Shown here in pieces: positions 25,685 through 33,408 of a stretch of DNA of 37,572 bases (positions are counted from its first letter, which is position 1; every line of letters begins with the position of its first letter). The translations under genes were made by a program, and so were the position numbers. The notes under the pieces are model-generated. The model was not told the origin of the DNA. It saw nothing but the letters and a program-made list of their open reading frames with translations, and did no database searches. The stretch comes from Roseburia sp. (GTDB taxonomy: Bacteria > Bacillota > Clostridia > Lachnospirales > Lachnospiraceae): positions 1 through 37,572 of the forward strand of contig JALEKJ010000067.1 in assembly GCA_022771695.1 (NCBI GenBank), given 5' to 3'.

Positions 25685-26656
25685 ATGAGCGAAGAAATAT
25701 TTGCCGGACAGGTAACGGAAGTAAAAAATAGTGTTCATGCAGAGTATCTGCTTAACAGCAATGATACTTTTTATGATATTGGATTTCGTGTGATGAAGAA
25801 TCAGCAAAGCGGATGTCTATTACCTTGTCATAGGTTGAAATATAATGGCAGGATTAAACTTGTGTATTTTACAGATGGCTTGGTGCCTCTGGAACAGAAG
25901 TTAGCAGAGATGGACGTAGAAAAGATGCGTATTCTTCTCTCAAATTTGTTTGAGGCGATAGAAGAAGTAGAAAGCAACGGTTTTTTGAATACGAGCTGCA
26001 TTGAACTTCGATTAGAGAAAATTTATGTGGACAATCGGACATTTGCCATCAAGCTTATCTACTTACCGATTAATCAATCGCTTGGAAATGGAAACAATTG
26101 TGATATTGAGAGTGAGATGCGGGCAAAGCTTATCAAAGCGATGCGGGATATCCGGCTGGCAGACCATCCTCGCGTGCAGAGTGTTGTAGATGTCTTAATG
26201 GACGGAACATTGGATATTGACGGGGTAGTAAGAAGCCTCCGGGATGGAATACAGATGAGTGCACCTGCAGAAACATATGTGTCTGCGACAAAGGAATCAA
26301 GAGAAGAAATTACACCTGCGGTAAGTGTACATGCGTCAAAAATGTTATATGAAGAGCCGGCATCGGCACTTACATTGAGGGCAGTAGACGGTTCCGTGAC
26401 ATTTGTGATTGACAGACCGGAATATATATTGGGGAAAAACAGCGAGAGAGTCGATGGAGTAATTACAGGCAATCCGGCAATCAGCCGGGTTCATTGCAAG
26501 ATATCACGTGAAGGCGGGGCATTCTATATTACCGATATGGGAAGCTCGAATGGTACGTTTTTGGATGGAAAGCGACTGGCACCATCAGAACGGGCGAAAA
26601 TCAGGCAGGATAGCCGTATAAAAATTGCTAATATGGAATTTATGATATGGAGATAA
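25685..26656 (+). CDS. Second FHA-domain protein
   Basis: The 323-residue cytoplasmic protein is built like its upstream neighbour: an N-terminal alpha/beta domain of about 190 residues (LPCHRLKYNGRIKLVYFTDGL and RLEKIYVDNRTFAIKLIYLP correspond to blocks in the first protein), a variable linker, and a C-terminal FHA domain (about 235-323) with the elements Y-I-L-G-K, ISRVHCKI and a canonical MGSSNGTFLDGK. The pair look like old paralogues. The linker lacks TxxL motifs, so this one may only read phosphothreonine. AGGAG precedes the ATG. It lies 4 bases upstream of the MinD-like gene. Confidence 0.9.
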   Translation: MSEEIFAGQVTEVKNSVHAEYLLNSNDTFYDIGFRVMKNQQSGCLLPCHRLKYNGRIKLVYFTDGLVPLEQKLAEMDVEKMRILLSNLFEAIEEVESNGFLNTSCIELRLEKIYVDNRTFAIKLIYLPINQSLGNGNNCDIESEMRAKLIKAMRDIRLADHPRVQSVVDVLMDGTLDIDGVVRSLRDGIQMSAPAETYVSATKESREEITPAVSVHASKMLYEEPASALTLRAVDGSVTFVIDRPEYILGKNSERVDGVITGNPAISRVHCKISREGGAFYITDMGSSNGTFLDGKRLAPSERAKIRQDSRIKIANMEFMIWR

Positions 26657-26660
26657 GAGG

Positions 26661-27713
26661 ATGAGCAGACTATTAGTGGTAATTGCGGACGAGGATGAGA
26701 AATATCTATCGACATTAGAATACAAGTTTTTACAAGAATTGGATGATAAGATTGACTTGGAAATCATATCGGACAAAACATATTTTGAGAGCTTTTTTTC
26801 TTCACCAAAGACAGCAGAGATTGTTGCAGTGTGCGAGTCTTTCTATTCCCGAGAACTGCAAAGACATAACATTAACAACCTTTTTGTAATGACGGAAAAC
26901 AAAGGGGATGGGGATACTGCAGAATTGGCAGTCAATCAGATTTATAAATATACGGGAATCAAAGAAATATACAATGAAATGATATACCGCAGCCGCGATA
27001 AGATCGAAGATGATGACGCGGCAGAGAAAGAGACAAAGATTATAGCCATGCATTCGGCAATCGGGGGTTCCGGAAAGACCGTGTTGGGGATGGCATTGGC
27101 GGACAGCCTCGAGCAGAATCATCGCAAGGTGCTCTATATCAATGCGGAATCCATACAGGAATTTGGGTATTATCTGAAGGATAAGAGCGGAATGACAAAC
27201 GAGGCGATTCGCTCATTGAAGAACGACTTAAATCACATCTATACGAATGTACGTCCTTTCATTCGCAAGGAAGGCTTCTCTTATCTGCCGCCGTTCCAAG
27301 TGACGCTGGATGCACTCAATCTCGAGGAATCAGTTTATGAAAATCTCGTGCGCACTGCAAAGGAAAGCAAAGAATACGATTTTATTATTGTAGATATTGA
27401 GGCAGGCTACAGCAGAGAGAAGATGGGTTTGTTGCAGCAGGCGGATCGGGCACTGGTAATATTGTTGCAGGATGAACTATCCGTAAATAAGACGGAGTAT
27501 CTTCTGCGCAACATTGATGTACGCGACCGGGAAAAATATCTGTTCGTATGCAACAAATATGATGAGACGGGATTCAATGCCTGCATGGGTGCGGATGCAC
27601 AGACCCGTTTTACGGTAAATGAGTATGTCGAACTGATGAAAGAACCAATCAAAGAAACACGCCAGTTTTCAAAATTGCAAGGAATTCAGAAACTGGCATA
27701 TATGTTTATATAG
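26661..27713 (+). CDS. MinD/CpaE-like P-loop ATPase with receiver-like N-terminus
   Basis: The 350-residue cytoplasmic protein has an N-terminal domain (about residues 1-115) with the alternating pattern of a degenerate receiver domain (LLVVIADEDEKYLSTLEYKF), as in CpaE. The C-terminal part is a SIMIBI-class ATPase: P-loop SAIGGSGKT (K139, T140) and a Walker B-like FIIVDIEAGYSREKM. The signature lysine of the deviant ParA/MinD P-loop (K-G-G-x-G-K) is replaced by I134. CpaE-type ATPases place pili and secretion machines, and mycobacterial ESX loci also carry a MinD-like protein (EspI). It may position or energise the secretion complex. The genes on either side are 4 and 11 bases away. Confidence 0.88.
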   Translation: MSRLLVVIADEDEKYLSTLEYKFLQELDDKIDLEIISDKTYFESFFSSPKTAEIVAVCESFYSRELQRHNINNLFVMTENKGDGDTAELAVNQIYKYTGIKEIYNEMIYRSRDKIEDDDAAEKETKIIAMHSAIGGSGKTVLGMALADSLEQNHRKVLYINAESIQEFGYYLKDKSGMTNEAIRSLKNDLNHIYTNVRPFIRKEGFSYLPPFQVTLDALNLEESVYENLVRTAKESKEYDFIIVDIEAGYSREKMGLLQQADRALVILLQDELSVNKTEYLLRNIDVRDREKYLFVCNKYDETGFNACMGADAQTRFTVNEYVELMKEPIKETRQFSKLQGIQKLAYMFI

Positions 27714-27724
27714 AGGGCAGAGGT

Positions 27725-27979
27725 ATGGGCGATAAGGTAGTTGTTGAATTTAATAATTGCGTAGATATGAGTAAACAAGAAATAGAAATTCCGCTGGATA
27801 TAACTGCCCAGGAACTTGCTATGGCATTGAACAGTGCATTTTCGCTGGGGATGAATGTGGAGGATCCTTTTGCGTGTTATTTGGTAGCTGAAAATCCAAT
27901 TGCTTTCTTAAGAGGAAATAAGACGCTAAGGGGATTTGGCATTCGCAATGGTTCACAGATTATATATAAGAGGGATTAG
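27725..27979 (+). CDS. esaB: YukD/EsaB ubiquitin-like protein of type VII secretion
   Basis: The 84-residue protein has the beta-grasp pattern of EsaB/YukD: VVVEFNNCVDMSKQEIEIPLDITAQEL, a helix with LAMALNSAF, and the ending LRGFGIRNGSQIIYKRD. The length equals the family norm of about 80. In Staphylococcus and Bacillus it is a small cytoplasmic component needed for secretion. It sits 2 bases upstream of essC, the usual arrangement. Confidence 0.9.
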   Translation: MGDKVVVEFNNCVDMSKQEIEIPLDITAQELAMALNSAFSLGMNVEDPFACYLVAENPIAFLRGNKTLRGFGIRNGSQIIYKRD

Positions 27980-27981
27980 GT

Positions 27982-30900
27982 ATGGAGTATCAATACAAAA
28001 TAATAATCAGCAATAGGTCCGTTTATAAAGAAATCGAAATTCCGGTAGAGGTGGAGCAAATTAAGATAGGAACAACTTCGGCATGCGAGGCACGCCTTAA
28101 TCCGGATTTGTTTTTTGACAGCATAGAGATTGAGGTAGAAAAAACGAATAATCAATGGCAGTTATTATGCTCTGATACCGTGTACATTAGTAAAGGCGAT
28201 ATGCGTAAGTTATTGTCTTGTGAACTACAACACGGAGATGTATTAATGCTTCGTTATGCGGAATCGGGAGATTTGGTTTTTGAATTACGTTTCATGATAG
28301 ATTTTGAAGCCAAAACACCATTCTATAACTGGAAAATTGATCTTTCTGATAGAAATGATATTGTCATCGGAGATACATCTAATTGCGATATTATTATTAG
28401 CAGTCAGTTTAGTGGAAATAATAAGCTTAGATTGGTTAGAAGTGACGATGGGTTTGACTTAGAAGAAATGCAATCTGAGTTTGGAGTCTATGTCAATGGA
28501 AAGCAGATTGAGAATATTGCGAAATTAAAAAATCATGATTTCTTTTCGGTAGCAAATTTCTTTTTTTACTATAAAAAAAATCAGTTGTATTTCGATATCG
28601 AAGGAATATCTGCTCCGGAGGAAACGATTATTGAAATTGAACCGCAGGGAAGTTTTCAGTATCCGCTTTTTGTGCGGAATACAAGAATAAGAGGAAAAGT
28701 TGATGAGACACCTATTAAGGTGCTGGAGCCTGCCTCTAAACCGACGAAACCGGAGTTGAATATTGTGACATCACTTATGCCGACGCTGGTAATGTTCGTA
28801 TTAGTGGTAGTAATGCGTGGCATTATGAACACATCTGCGGGTTCGTATGTATTATTCACCATATGTTCTATGGGAATGGGAGTTGTGACGTCTGTACTGA
28901 GTATTATTAATACGCAGAAAAAATATAAAAGGGAGTGTGCTCAGAGAGAATCGCAGTACTTGAGCTACATTGAAAAAAAGAAAGAAGAAATCTCATGCGC
29001 CAGACAACATGAGCTGGACTGCTTAAATGAGACGTATATCAGTACGGAACGTGATATTAATAATATTCTAAAATTTGATGACCGGTTATTTGAACGGTTG
29101 CCGGAAGATGAGGATTTTTTAGACATATATCTGGGAGAAGGAAGAGTCGCAGCGAAAAAACTAATTGATTATAAAGAGCAGGAAAAGCTGGAAATTGGAG
29201 ATGAACTCAGTCAAATCCCTTCCGGAATATATGCAGATTTTAAGTATATTGATCATGCACCTGTGATTATGAAATTAAAAGGTGCCAATGCGGTGGGAAT
29301 TGTGGGAAATTCAGAACAGCGGTATCAGCTATTTAAAAAGATTCTTATTGATATTGTAAGCAGACAATACCATGGTGATGTGAAAATATATGTCCTTTTG
29401 GATGATGACGTTAAACGGTATGATTGGATTAGAGAATTGCCGCATATACAGAACAATGGAAGTGTAAGAAATATTGTTTGCGACAATGAGAGCAAGAATA
29501 ACATTTTTGAATATCTGTATAAAGAACTGACGTATCGCAGTGAGGTAAAGGGTGAGCATGTTTATAATGTCATTCTGGTTATGGATGAGCAAGGCATCAA
29601 GAGCCACCCGATTTCAAAGTTTATTGAGAAAGCAGGCGAACTGAATACGGTCTTTGTATTCTTTGAGGAGAAAGAGGAATACCTGCCTTTATATTGCAGC
29701 AGTATTGCAAAGCTGCAAGAGGGAAACCAAGGTGTATTGTTTGAAAGTATGGATAGAGGGCAATACCAGAGTTTCCAATATAAGGACATTTCAGATGCAG
29801 ATATGTATAGAATTGTTCAGAAGTTAGCACCTGTATATTGCGAAGAGATAAGTCTTGAGAGTTCACTTAGAAAAAATATCTCGCTATTTGAATTGTTAGG
29901 TATTTATTCAGTGGATGATTTGGATTTGGGAAGCAGATGGGATTCTGCACAGATATATAATACGATGGCTGTGCCGCTGGGTGTGAACGTAAAAGATGAC
30001 ATTGTTTATCTGAATCTCCATGAGAAAGCGCACGGACCACATGGATTGGTTGCAGGTACTACGGGTTCCGGTAAAAGTGAAATTTTACAGACATACATTT
30101 TATCTGCAGCGACGCTGTTTCATCCGTATGAAATTGGATTTGTAATTATTGACTTTAAAGGTGGTGGCATGGTAAATCAGTTCAAGGATTTGCCGCACCT
30201 CATAGGAGCGATTACAAATATTGATGGAAAAGAGATTGATCGTTCATTAAAATCCATTAAGGCAGAGCTGTTAAAGCGGCAGACGCTTTTTGCAGAGGCA
30301 GGTGTAAATCATATTGATAAATACATAAAGGCATTCAAAGAAGGTAAGGTAAAAGTTGCACTACCTCATTTGGTTATCATTGTAGATGAGTTTGCCGAGT
30401 TAAAGGCAGAACAGCCGGAATTTATGAAAGAGTTGATTAGTGCAGCCAGAATTGGACGAAGCCTTGGTGTTCATCTGATTTTGGCAACACAAAAACCTGC
30501 CGGTCAGGTCAACGAACAGATATGGAGCAATTCAAAGTTCAAATTATGTCTGAAGGTGCAGACGCAGGAAGATAGTAACGAGGTATTGAAGTCACCGTTG
30601 GCGGCAGAGATTCGTGAACCTGGACGAGCATATCTTCAGGTTGGAAACAATGAAATCTTTGAACTTTTTCAATCGGGATATTCAGGAAGTCCGGAGAAGA
30701 GCGATGATGGAAATTTGAAAGATATTACACTTTATAGTTTGGATTTTACAGGAAAACGCAAAGAAATTTTTAAGCAGAAAGCGAAAAAAGAGACTAGCGC
30801 AAGAACGCAGTTGGAAGCAGTTGTTGATTGTGTGAATCAGTATTGTAAAGACAAGAATATTAAGAAACTGCAGCAGATATGTCTTCCTTCGCTCGAAAAG

Positions 30901-32502
30901 GAAATTATTTTTGATTCTGAGAAATATGCAGGTGCAAAGAATGTTGAGATGACCTGTGCAATCGGAATTTATGACGATCCGGATAATCAGTATCAAGGAT
31001 TGGCAAAAATTAATTTGGCATCACAGAATACATTAATTATTGGGTCTTCACAGTATGGAAAAACTAATTTGTTAGAACTGCTCATCCGAAATCTGGCAGA
31101 GACATACACACCGGATGAAGTGAATATGTATATCATCGATTTTGGCTCAATGGTACTTAAGAATTTTGAGAAGCTGAGCCACGTGGGCGGTGTTGTATGT
31201 CCATCTGATGATGAAAAACTAAAGAATTTGTTTAAGTATTTGAACGATCAGATTCAGTATCGCAGGGAAAAGCTGCTGGCAGTTGGAGTGAGTTCGTTTG
31301 CATCATATATGGAAGCGGGCTATAAGGATATACCACAGATTATTGTTCTGATAGATAACCTCACGATGTTGAGAGAATTGTATCTTATGGATAATGATAT
31401 ATTGTTAAATTTGACAAGAGAAGGAAGTTCTGTCGGTATTAACTTTGTGGTTGCCAATGCGCAGACGAATGGCATAGGTTACAAGTATTTGGCAAATTTT
31501 GCGTCAAGAATTGCATTGTTCTGCAATGAAGCAAGTGAATATAATACACTGTTTGGTACATGTAGGTTGAGACCTGATGAAGTTCCAGGTAGAGGTATGA
31601 TTGAAATCGATAAGACAATTTTTGAGTATCAGACTTTTCTTGCATTTCAAGGTGAAAAAGAAATTAATCGTGTTAAGGATATGCAGGGATGTATCGATCG
31701 GATTAATGAAAAGAATGCAGGAATGCATGCAACATTGATTCCGGAGATACCGGAAACACTGACGGATGGATTTATCTTTGAGAAGTTTGGATATCTGATA
31801 CAGACAAAGGATAAAGTTGTTCTTGGTCTTAACTATGCAACAATAATGCCAATCGCTTTAGAGATGCGGAAAAATAATATGCTGGCTGTTTCGGGACGTG
31901 AAAACTCAGGAAAAACCAATTTTATCAAATATTTTGTTCGTGCAATCAACGCGTTTGGCACGCAAGCAGAGATTACAATTTTTGACGATTATCGAAAGAA
32001 GCTGCGTGAGTTGCAGGATGAGGAAAACGTTGTTTTATACAGCATTAGTGTAGAGAGTGTCAAGGAGGCATTTGCTGAGTTAGAGGAATGCTTGCAACAA
32101 CGATATGAAGCACTTATCAATGAGCAGCCGGTGGAAACTACGTGGAAAGTTCTCATCATCAACAATGCGGATGTGGTTGACACAATGAGCACAGATAAGG
32201 AAGTGCTAAATGCATTTAAGAATTTGATTGGAAAATATAAGATGTTAAATGCATTTATCTTATTTGGCAGCGTTCCGAATACGCCAATTCCATATGGAGC
32301 GCCGGAAGTGTATAAAATCATCAAGGAAAATAAAAATATTTTATTCTTTGAGGACCTGGATAATTGCAAGATACTGGATATTCCACTCAGTGTGACGCGG
32401 GCGAACAAGAAGAAGCTGGAAGTGGGAGATTGCTACCAATTAATCGGAAATGACTGTTATAAGATTAAAACACCGTTAGCAGTCGTAAGAAACATGAAAT
32501 AA
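27982..32502 (+). CDS. essC: EssC, FtsK/SpoIIIE-type ATPase of type VII secretion
   Basis: The 1506-residue membrane ATPase is the motor of the secretion system. Two FHA-like beta domains lie at the N-terminus (about residues 1-95 and 100-220), then two membrane helices (about 264-310), a coiled region, and three P-loop domains. D1 has GTTGSGKS (K698) and a full Walker B, VIIVDEF (D802, E803). D2 has GSSQYGKT (K1027) with a Walker B ending D1125-N1126. D3 has GRENSGKT (K1311) with N1394-N1395 instead of acidic residues. An intact D1 with weakened D2 and D3 is known for EssC/EccC. The length matches the family. It should bind EsxA at its C-terminal domain. Confidence 0.97.
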   Translation: MEYQYKIIISNRSVYKEIEIPVEVEQIKIGTTSACEARLNPDLFFDSIEIEVEKTNNQWQLLCSDTVYISKGDMRKLLSCELQHGDVLMLRYAESGDLVFELRFMIDFEAKTPFYNWKIDLSDRNDIVIGDTSNCDIIISSQFSGNNKLRLVRSDDGFDLEEMQSEFGVYVNGKQIENIAKLKNHDFFSVANFFFYYKKNQLYFDIEGISAPEETIIEIEPQGSFQYPLFVRNTRIRGKVDETPIKVLEPASKPTKPELNIVTSLMPTLVMFVLVVVMRGIMNTSAGSYVLFTICSMGMGVVTSVLSIINTQKKYKRECAQRESQYLSYIEKKKEEISCARQHELDCLNETYISTERDINNILKFDDRLFERLPEDEDFLDIYLGEGRVAAKKLIDYKEQEKLEIGDELSQIPSGIYADFKYIDHAPVIMKLKGANAVGIVGNSEQRYQLFKKILIDIVSRQYHGDVKIYVLLDDDVKRYDWIRELPHIQNNGSVRNIVCDNESKNNIFEYLYKELTYRSEVKGEHVYNVILVMDEQGIKSHPISKFIEKAGELNTVFVFFEEKEEYLPLYCSSIAKLQEGNQGVLFESMDRGQYQSFQYKDISDADMYRIVQKLAPVYCEEISLESSLRKNISLFELLGIYSVDDLDLGSRWDSAQIYNTMAVPLGVNVKDDIVYLNLHEKAHGPHGLVAGTTGSGKSEILQTYILSAATLFHPYEIGFVIIDFKGGGMVNQFKDLPHLIGAITNIDGKEIDRSLKSIKAELLKRQTLFAEAGVNHIDKYIKAFKEGKVKVALPHLVIIVDEFAELKAEQPEFMKELISAARIGRSLGVHLILATQKPAGQVNEQIWSNSKFKLCLKVQTQEDSNEVLKSPLAAEIREPGRAYLQVGNNEIFELFQSGYSGSPEKSDDGNLKDITLYSLDFTGKRKEIFKQKAKKETSARTQLEAVVDCVNQYCKDKNIKKLQQICLPSLEKEIIFDSEKYAGAKNVEMTCAIGIYDDPDNQYQGLAKINLASQNTLIIGSSQYGKTNLLELLIRNLAETYTPDEVNMYIIDFGSMVLKNFEKLSHVGGVVCPSDDEKLKNLFKYLNDQIQYRREKLLAVGVSSFASYMEAGYKDIPQIIVLIDNLTMLRELYLMDNDILLNLTREGSSVGINFVVANAQTNGIGYKYLANFASRIALFCNEASEYNTLFGTCRLRPDEVPGRGMIEIDKTIFEYQTFLAFQGEKEINRVKDMQGCIDRINEKNAGMHATLIPEIPETLTDGFIFEKFGYLIQTKDKVVLGLNYATIMPIALEMRKNNMLAVSGRENSGKTNFIKYFVRAINAFGTQAEITIFDDYRKKLRELQDEENVVLYSISVESVKEAFAELEECLQQRYEALINEQPVETTWKVLIINNADVVDTMSTDKEVLNAFKNLIGKYKMLNAFILFGSVPNTPIPYGAPEVYKIIKENKNILFFEDLDNCKILDIPLSVTRANKKKLEVGDCYQLIGNDCYKIKTPLAVVRNMK

Positions 32503-32517
32503 TTGCCAATGGCAATT
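32501..32517 (+). promoter_or_regulatory. Hairpin between essC and esxA
   Basis: AATTGCC (32501-32507) pairs perfectly with GGCAATT (32511-32517), starting at the essC stop codon. An AT-rich stretch with a run of six T follows. It may be a leaky terminator or a messenger processing site. Confidence 0.5.
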
Positions 32518-32552
32518 ATATAAATTATTTTTTATTTAAAGGAGGAGCCAAA

Positions 32553-32849
32553 ATGGCAACAGGACAGATCAGAATTACACCAGACGCAATGCGAGGCAGA
32601 GCGTCAGAGTACAGAACAGAGGCTGCAAACGTAGAAGCCGTAATCACAAAAATGGATTCTTTATTGGAGGCTTTGTTAGGTGAGTGGGAAGGTGCTGCAA
32701 GTGAAGCGTACAACGATAAGTTCGCAGAGTTGAGACCTTCTTTTGTTAAAGCGAAAGAGCTGATCGATGATATTGCAACTGCATTAGATCAGACAGCAGC
32801 TGCTGTAGAAGAGACAGACAGCAACATCGCAGGCCAGTTCAGAGGCTAA
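32553..32849 (+). CDS. esxA: WXG100 protein EsxA (secreted type VII substrate)
   Basis: The 98-residue helical hairpin protein has the defining W45-E-G47 turn in GEWEGAASEAYNDKF and a C-terminal helix with V-E-E-T-D-S-N. These are the marks of EsxA-like proteins, which are exported as dimers and act as a core substrate and partner of EssC. There is no signal peptide. AAAGGAGGAG upstream of the ATG is the strongest ribosome binding site of the locus, in line with high expression. It is separated from essC by 50 bases with a hairpin and is followed by a second, strong hairpin. Confidence 0.97.
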   Translation: MATGQIRITPDAMRGRASEYRTEAANVEAVITKMDSLLEALLGEWEGAASEAYNDKFAELRPSFVKAKELIDDIATALDQTAAAVEETDSNIAGQFRG

Positions 32850-32856
32850 TAGTACA

Positions 32857-32885
32857 TACCCGCTTTCCCTTGTGGAAAGCGGGTA
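32857..32885 (+). promoter_or_regulatory. Strong hairpin after esxA, without T-run
   Basis: TACCCGCTTTCC (32857-32868) pairs perfectly with GGAAAGCGGGTA (32874-32885) over a 5-nt loop. The next bases, CTATTAAGAGG, carry no T-run, so it is more likely a 3' messenger stabiliser or a weak terminator. Confidence 0.7.
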
Positions 32886-32891
32886 CTATTA

Positions 32892-33035
32892 AGAGGTTGG
32901 GAAATAAAGAGAGTAAATGGATTTTTAGTTGAATTTAATAACTTTGAAAATTATGAAATGGATGATATATATATTACAATTGCAATTAAGGGTGGAATTG
33001 TAAACATGACATTGTCGTACATAACATGGGATTAA
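32892..33035 (+). pseudogene. Headless fragment of an unknown small protein
   Basis: The frame is open from 32853 (through the hairpin) to the TAA at 33033-33035 and reads like real protein (R-V-N-G-F-L-V-E-F-N-N-F-E-N-Y, then D-D-I-Y-I-T-I-A-I-K-G-G). It has no start codon with a ribosome binding site; the first ATG is at 32958. It is probably the 3' part of a gene whose front was deleted. Part of a 500-base stretch of broken frames between esxA and the next intact gene. Confidence 0.35.
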
Positions 33036-33047
33036 GTCGAGGTATAT

Positions 33048-33186
33048 ATGAAAGGATTTGCAAAGTTTAGTTCCTCTATACATACTTGCAGCAGTTTGTA
33101 GTATTTGTGTGGTAGTGGCTGTCTGGAAAAGGGCGACTTATTATAAAGATGCGGTTGCAGAGGGGGCAAACCATGAGCGAGATTAA
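33048..33186 (+). pseudogene. Frameshifted small single-span membrane protein
   Basis: An ATG at 33048 with GAGG 5 bases upstream begins M-K-G-F-A-K-F and would stop after 17 residues. A shift of frame near the AAGTTTAG at 33063-33070 gives a continuous read into V-P-L-Y-I-L-A-A-V-C-S-I-C-V-V-V-A-V-W-K and on to the TAA at 33184-33186. Joined, this is a plausible 46-residue protein with one membrane helix. A TTG at 33058 could restart the second frame as a 42-residue product, so activity cannot be excluded. Confidence 0.45.
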
Positions 33187-33247
33187 CGTAGAAGTAATTA
33201 ATTATAAGAATATTATAAATGAACTTTTGGAGCAGATGGGATATTAA
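33173..33247 (+). CDS. Tiny reading frame (24 residues) with strong ribosome binding site
   Basis: ATG at 33173 follows GAGGGGGC and encodes M-S-E-I-N-V-E-V-I-N-Y-K-N-I-I-N-E-L-L-E-Q and three more residues before TAA-TAG. It overlaps the end of the frameshifted membrane gene, as coupled genes do. It may be a truncated gene start or a small peptide. The bases after the stop resemble those at 35111-35137. Confidence 0.3.
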   Translation: MSEINVEVINYKNIINELLEQMGY

Positions 33248-33269
33248 TAGAGTTTTGTAGATTACAAAA
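33243..33269 (+). repeat. 27-bp diverged repeat, copy 1
   Basis: This stretch, beginning ATTAATAGAG and containing TAGATTA, matches 35111-35137 at 24 of 27 positions. Both copies carry tandem stops (TAA TAG) that end a tiny frame. Confidence 0.6.
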
Positions 33270-33324
33270 AGGTGTCTATTAAGATAACTTTTTGCAAAAT
33301 ATAGGAAAATGAAGAGGAAACCAT

Positions 33325-33378
33325 ATGACATTAGGTGATGCAATAAGCAACAGGGATAGTTGGCAGCGGATGGTTTAG
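33325..33378 (+). other. Truncated 17-codon frame with ribosome binding site
   Basis: ATG at 33325, with AGAGGA upstream, encodes M-T-L-G-D-A-I-S-N-R-D-S-W-Q-R-M-V and then TAG. It has the look of a gene start cut short by a stop, but could be a leader peptide for the membrane-protein gene 30 bases on. Confidence 0.25.
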
Positions 33379-33408
33379 TAATATATTTTGGTAGAAAGAG
33401 GTGATAGA

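Noticed and set aside
32857-32885. Simple terminator after esxA
   Set aside because: The stem is strong but no T-run follows, so it was listed as a stabilising hairpin or weak stop instead.
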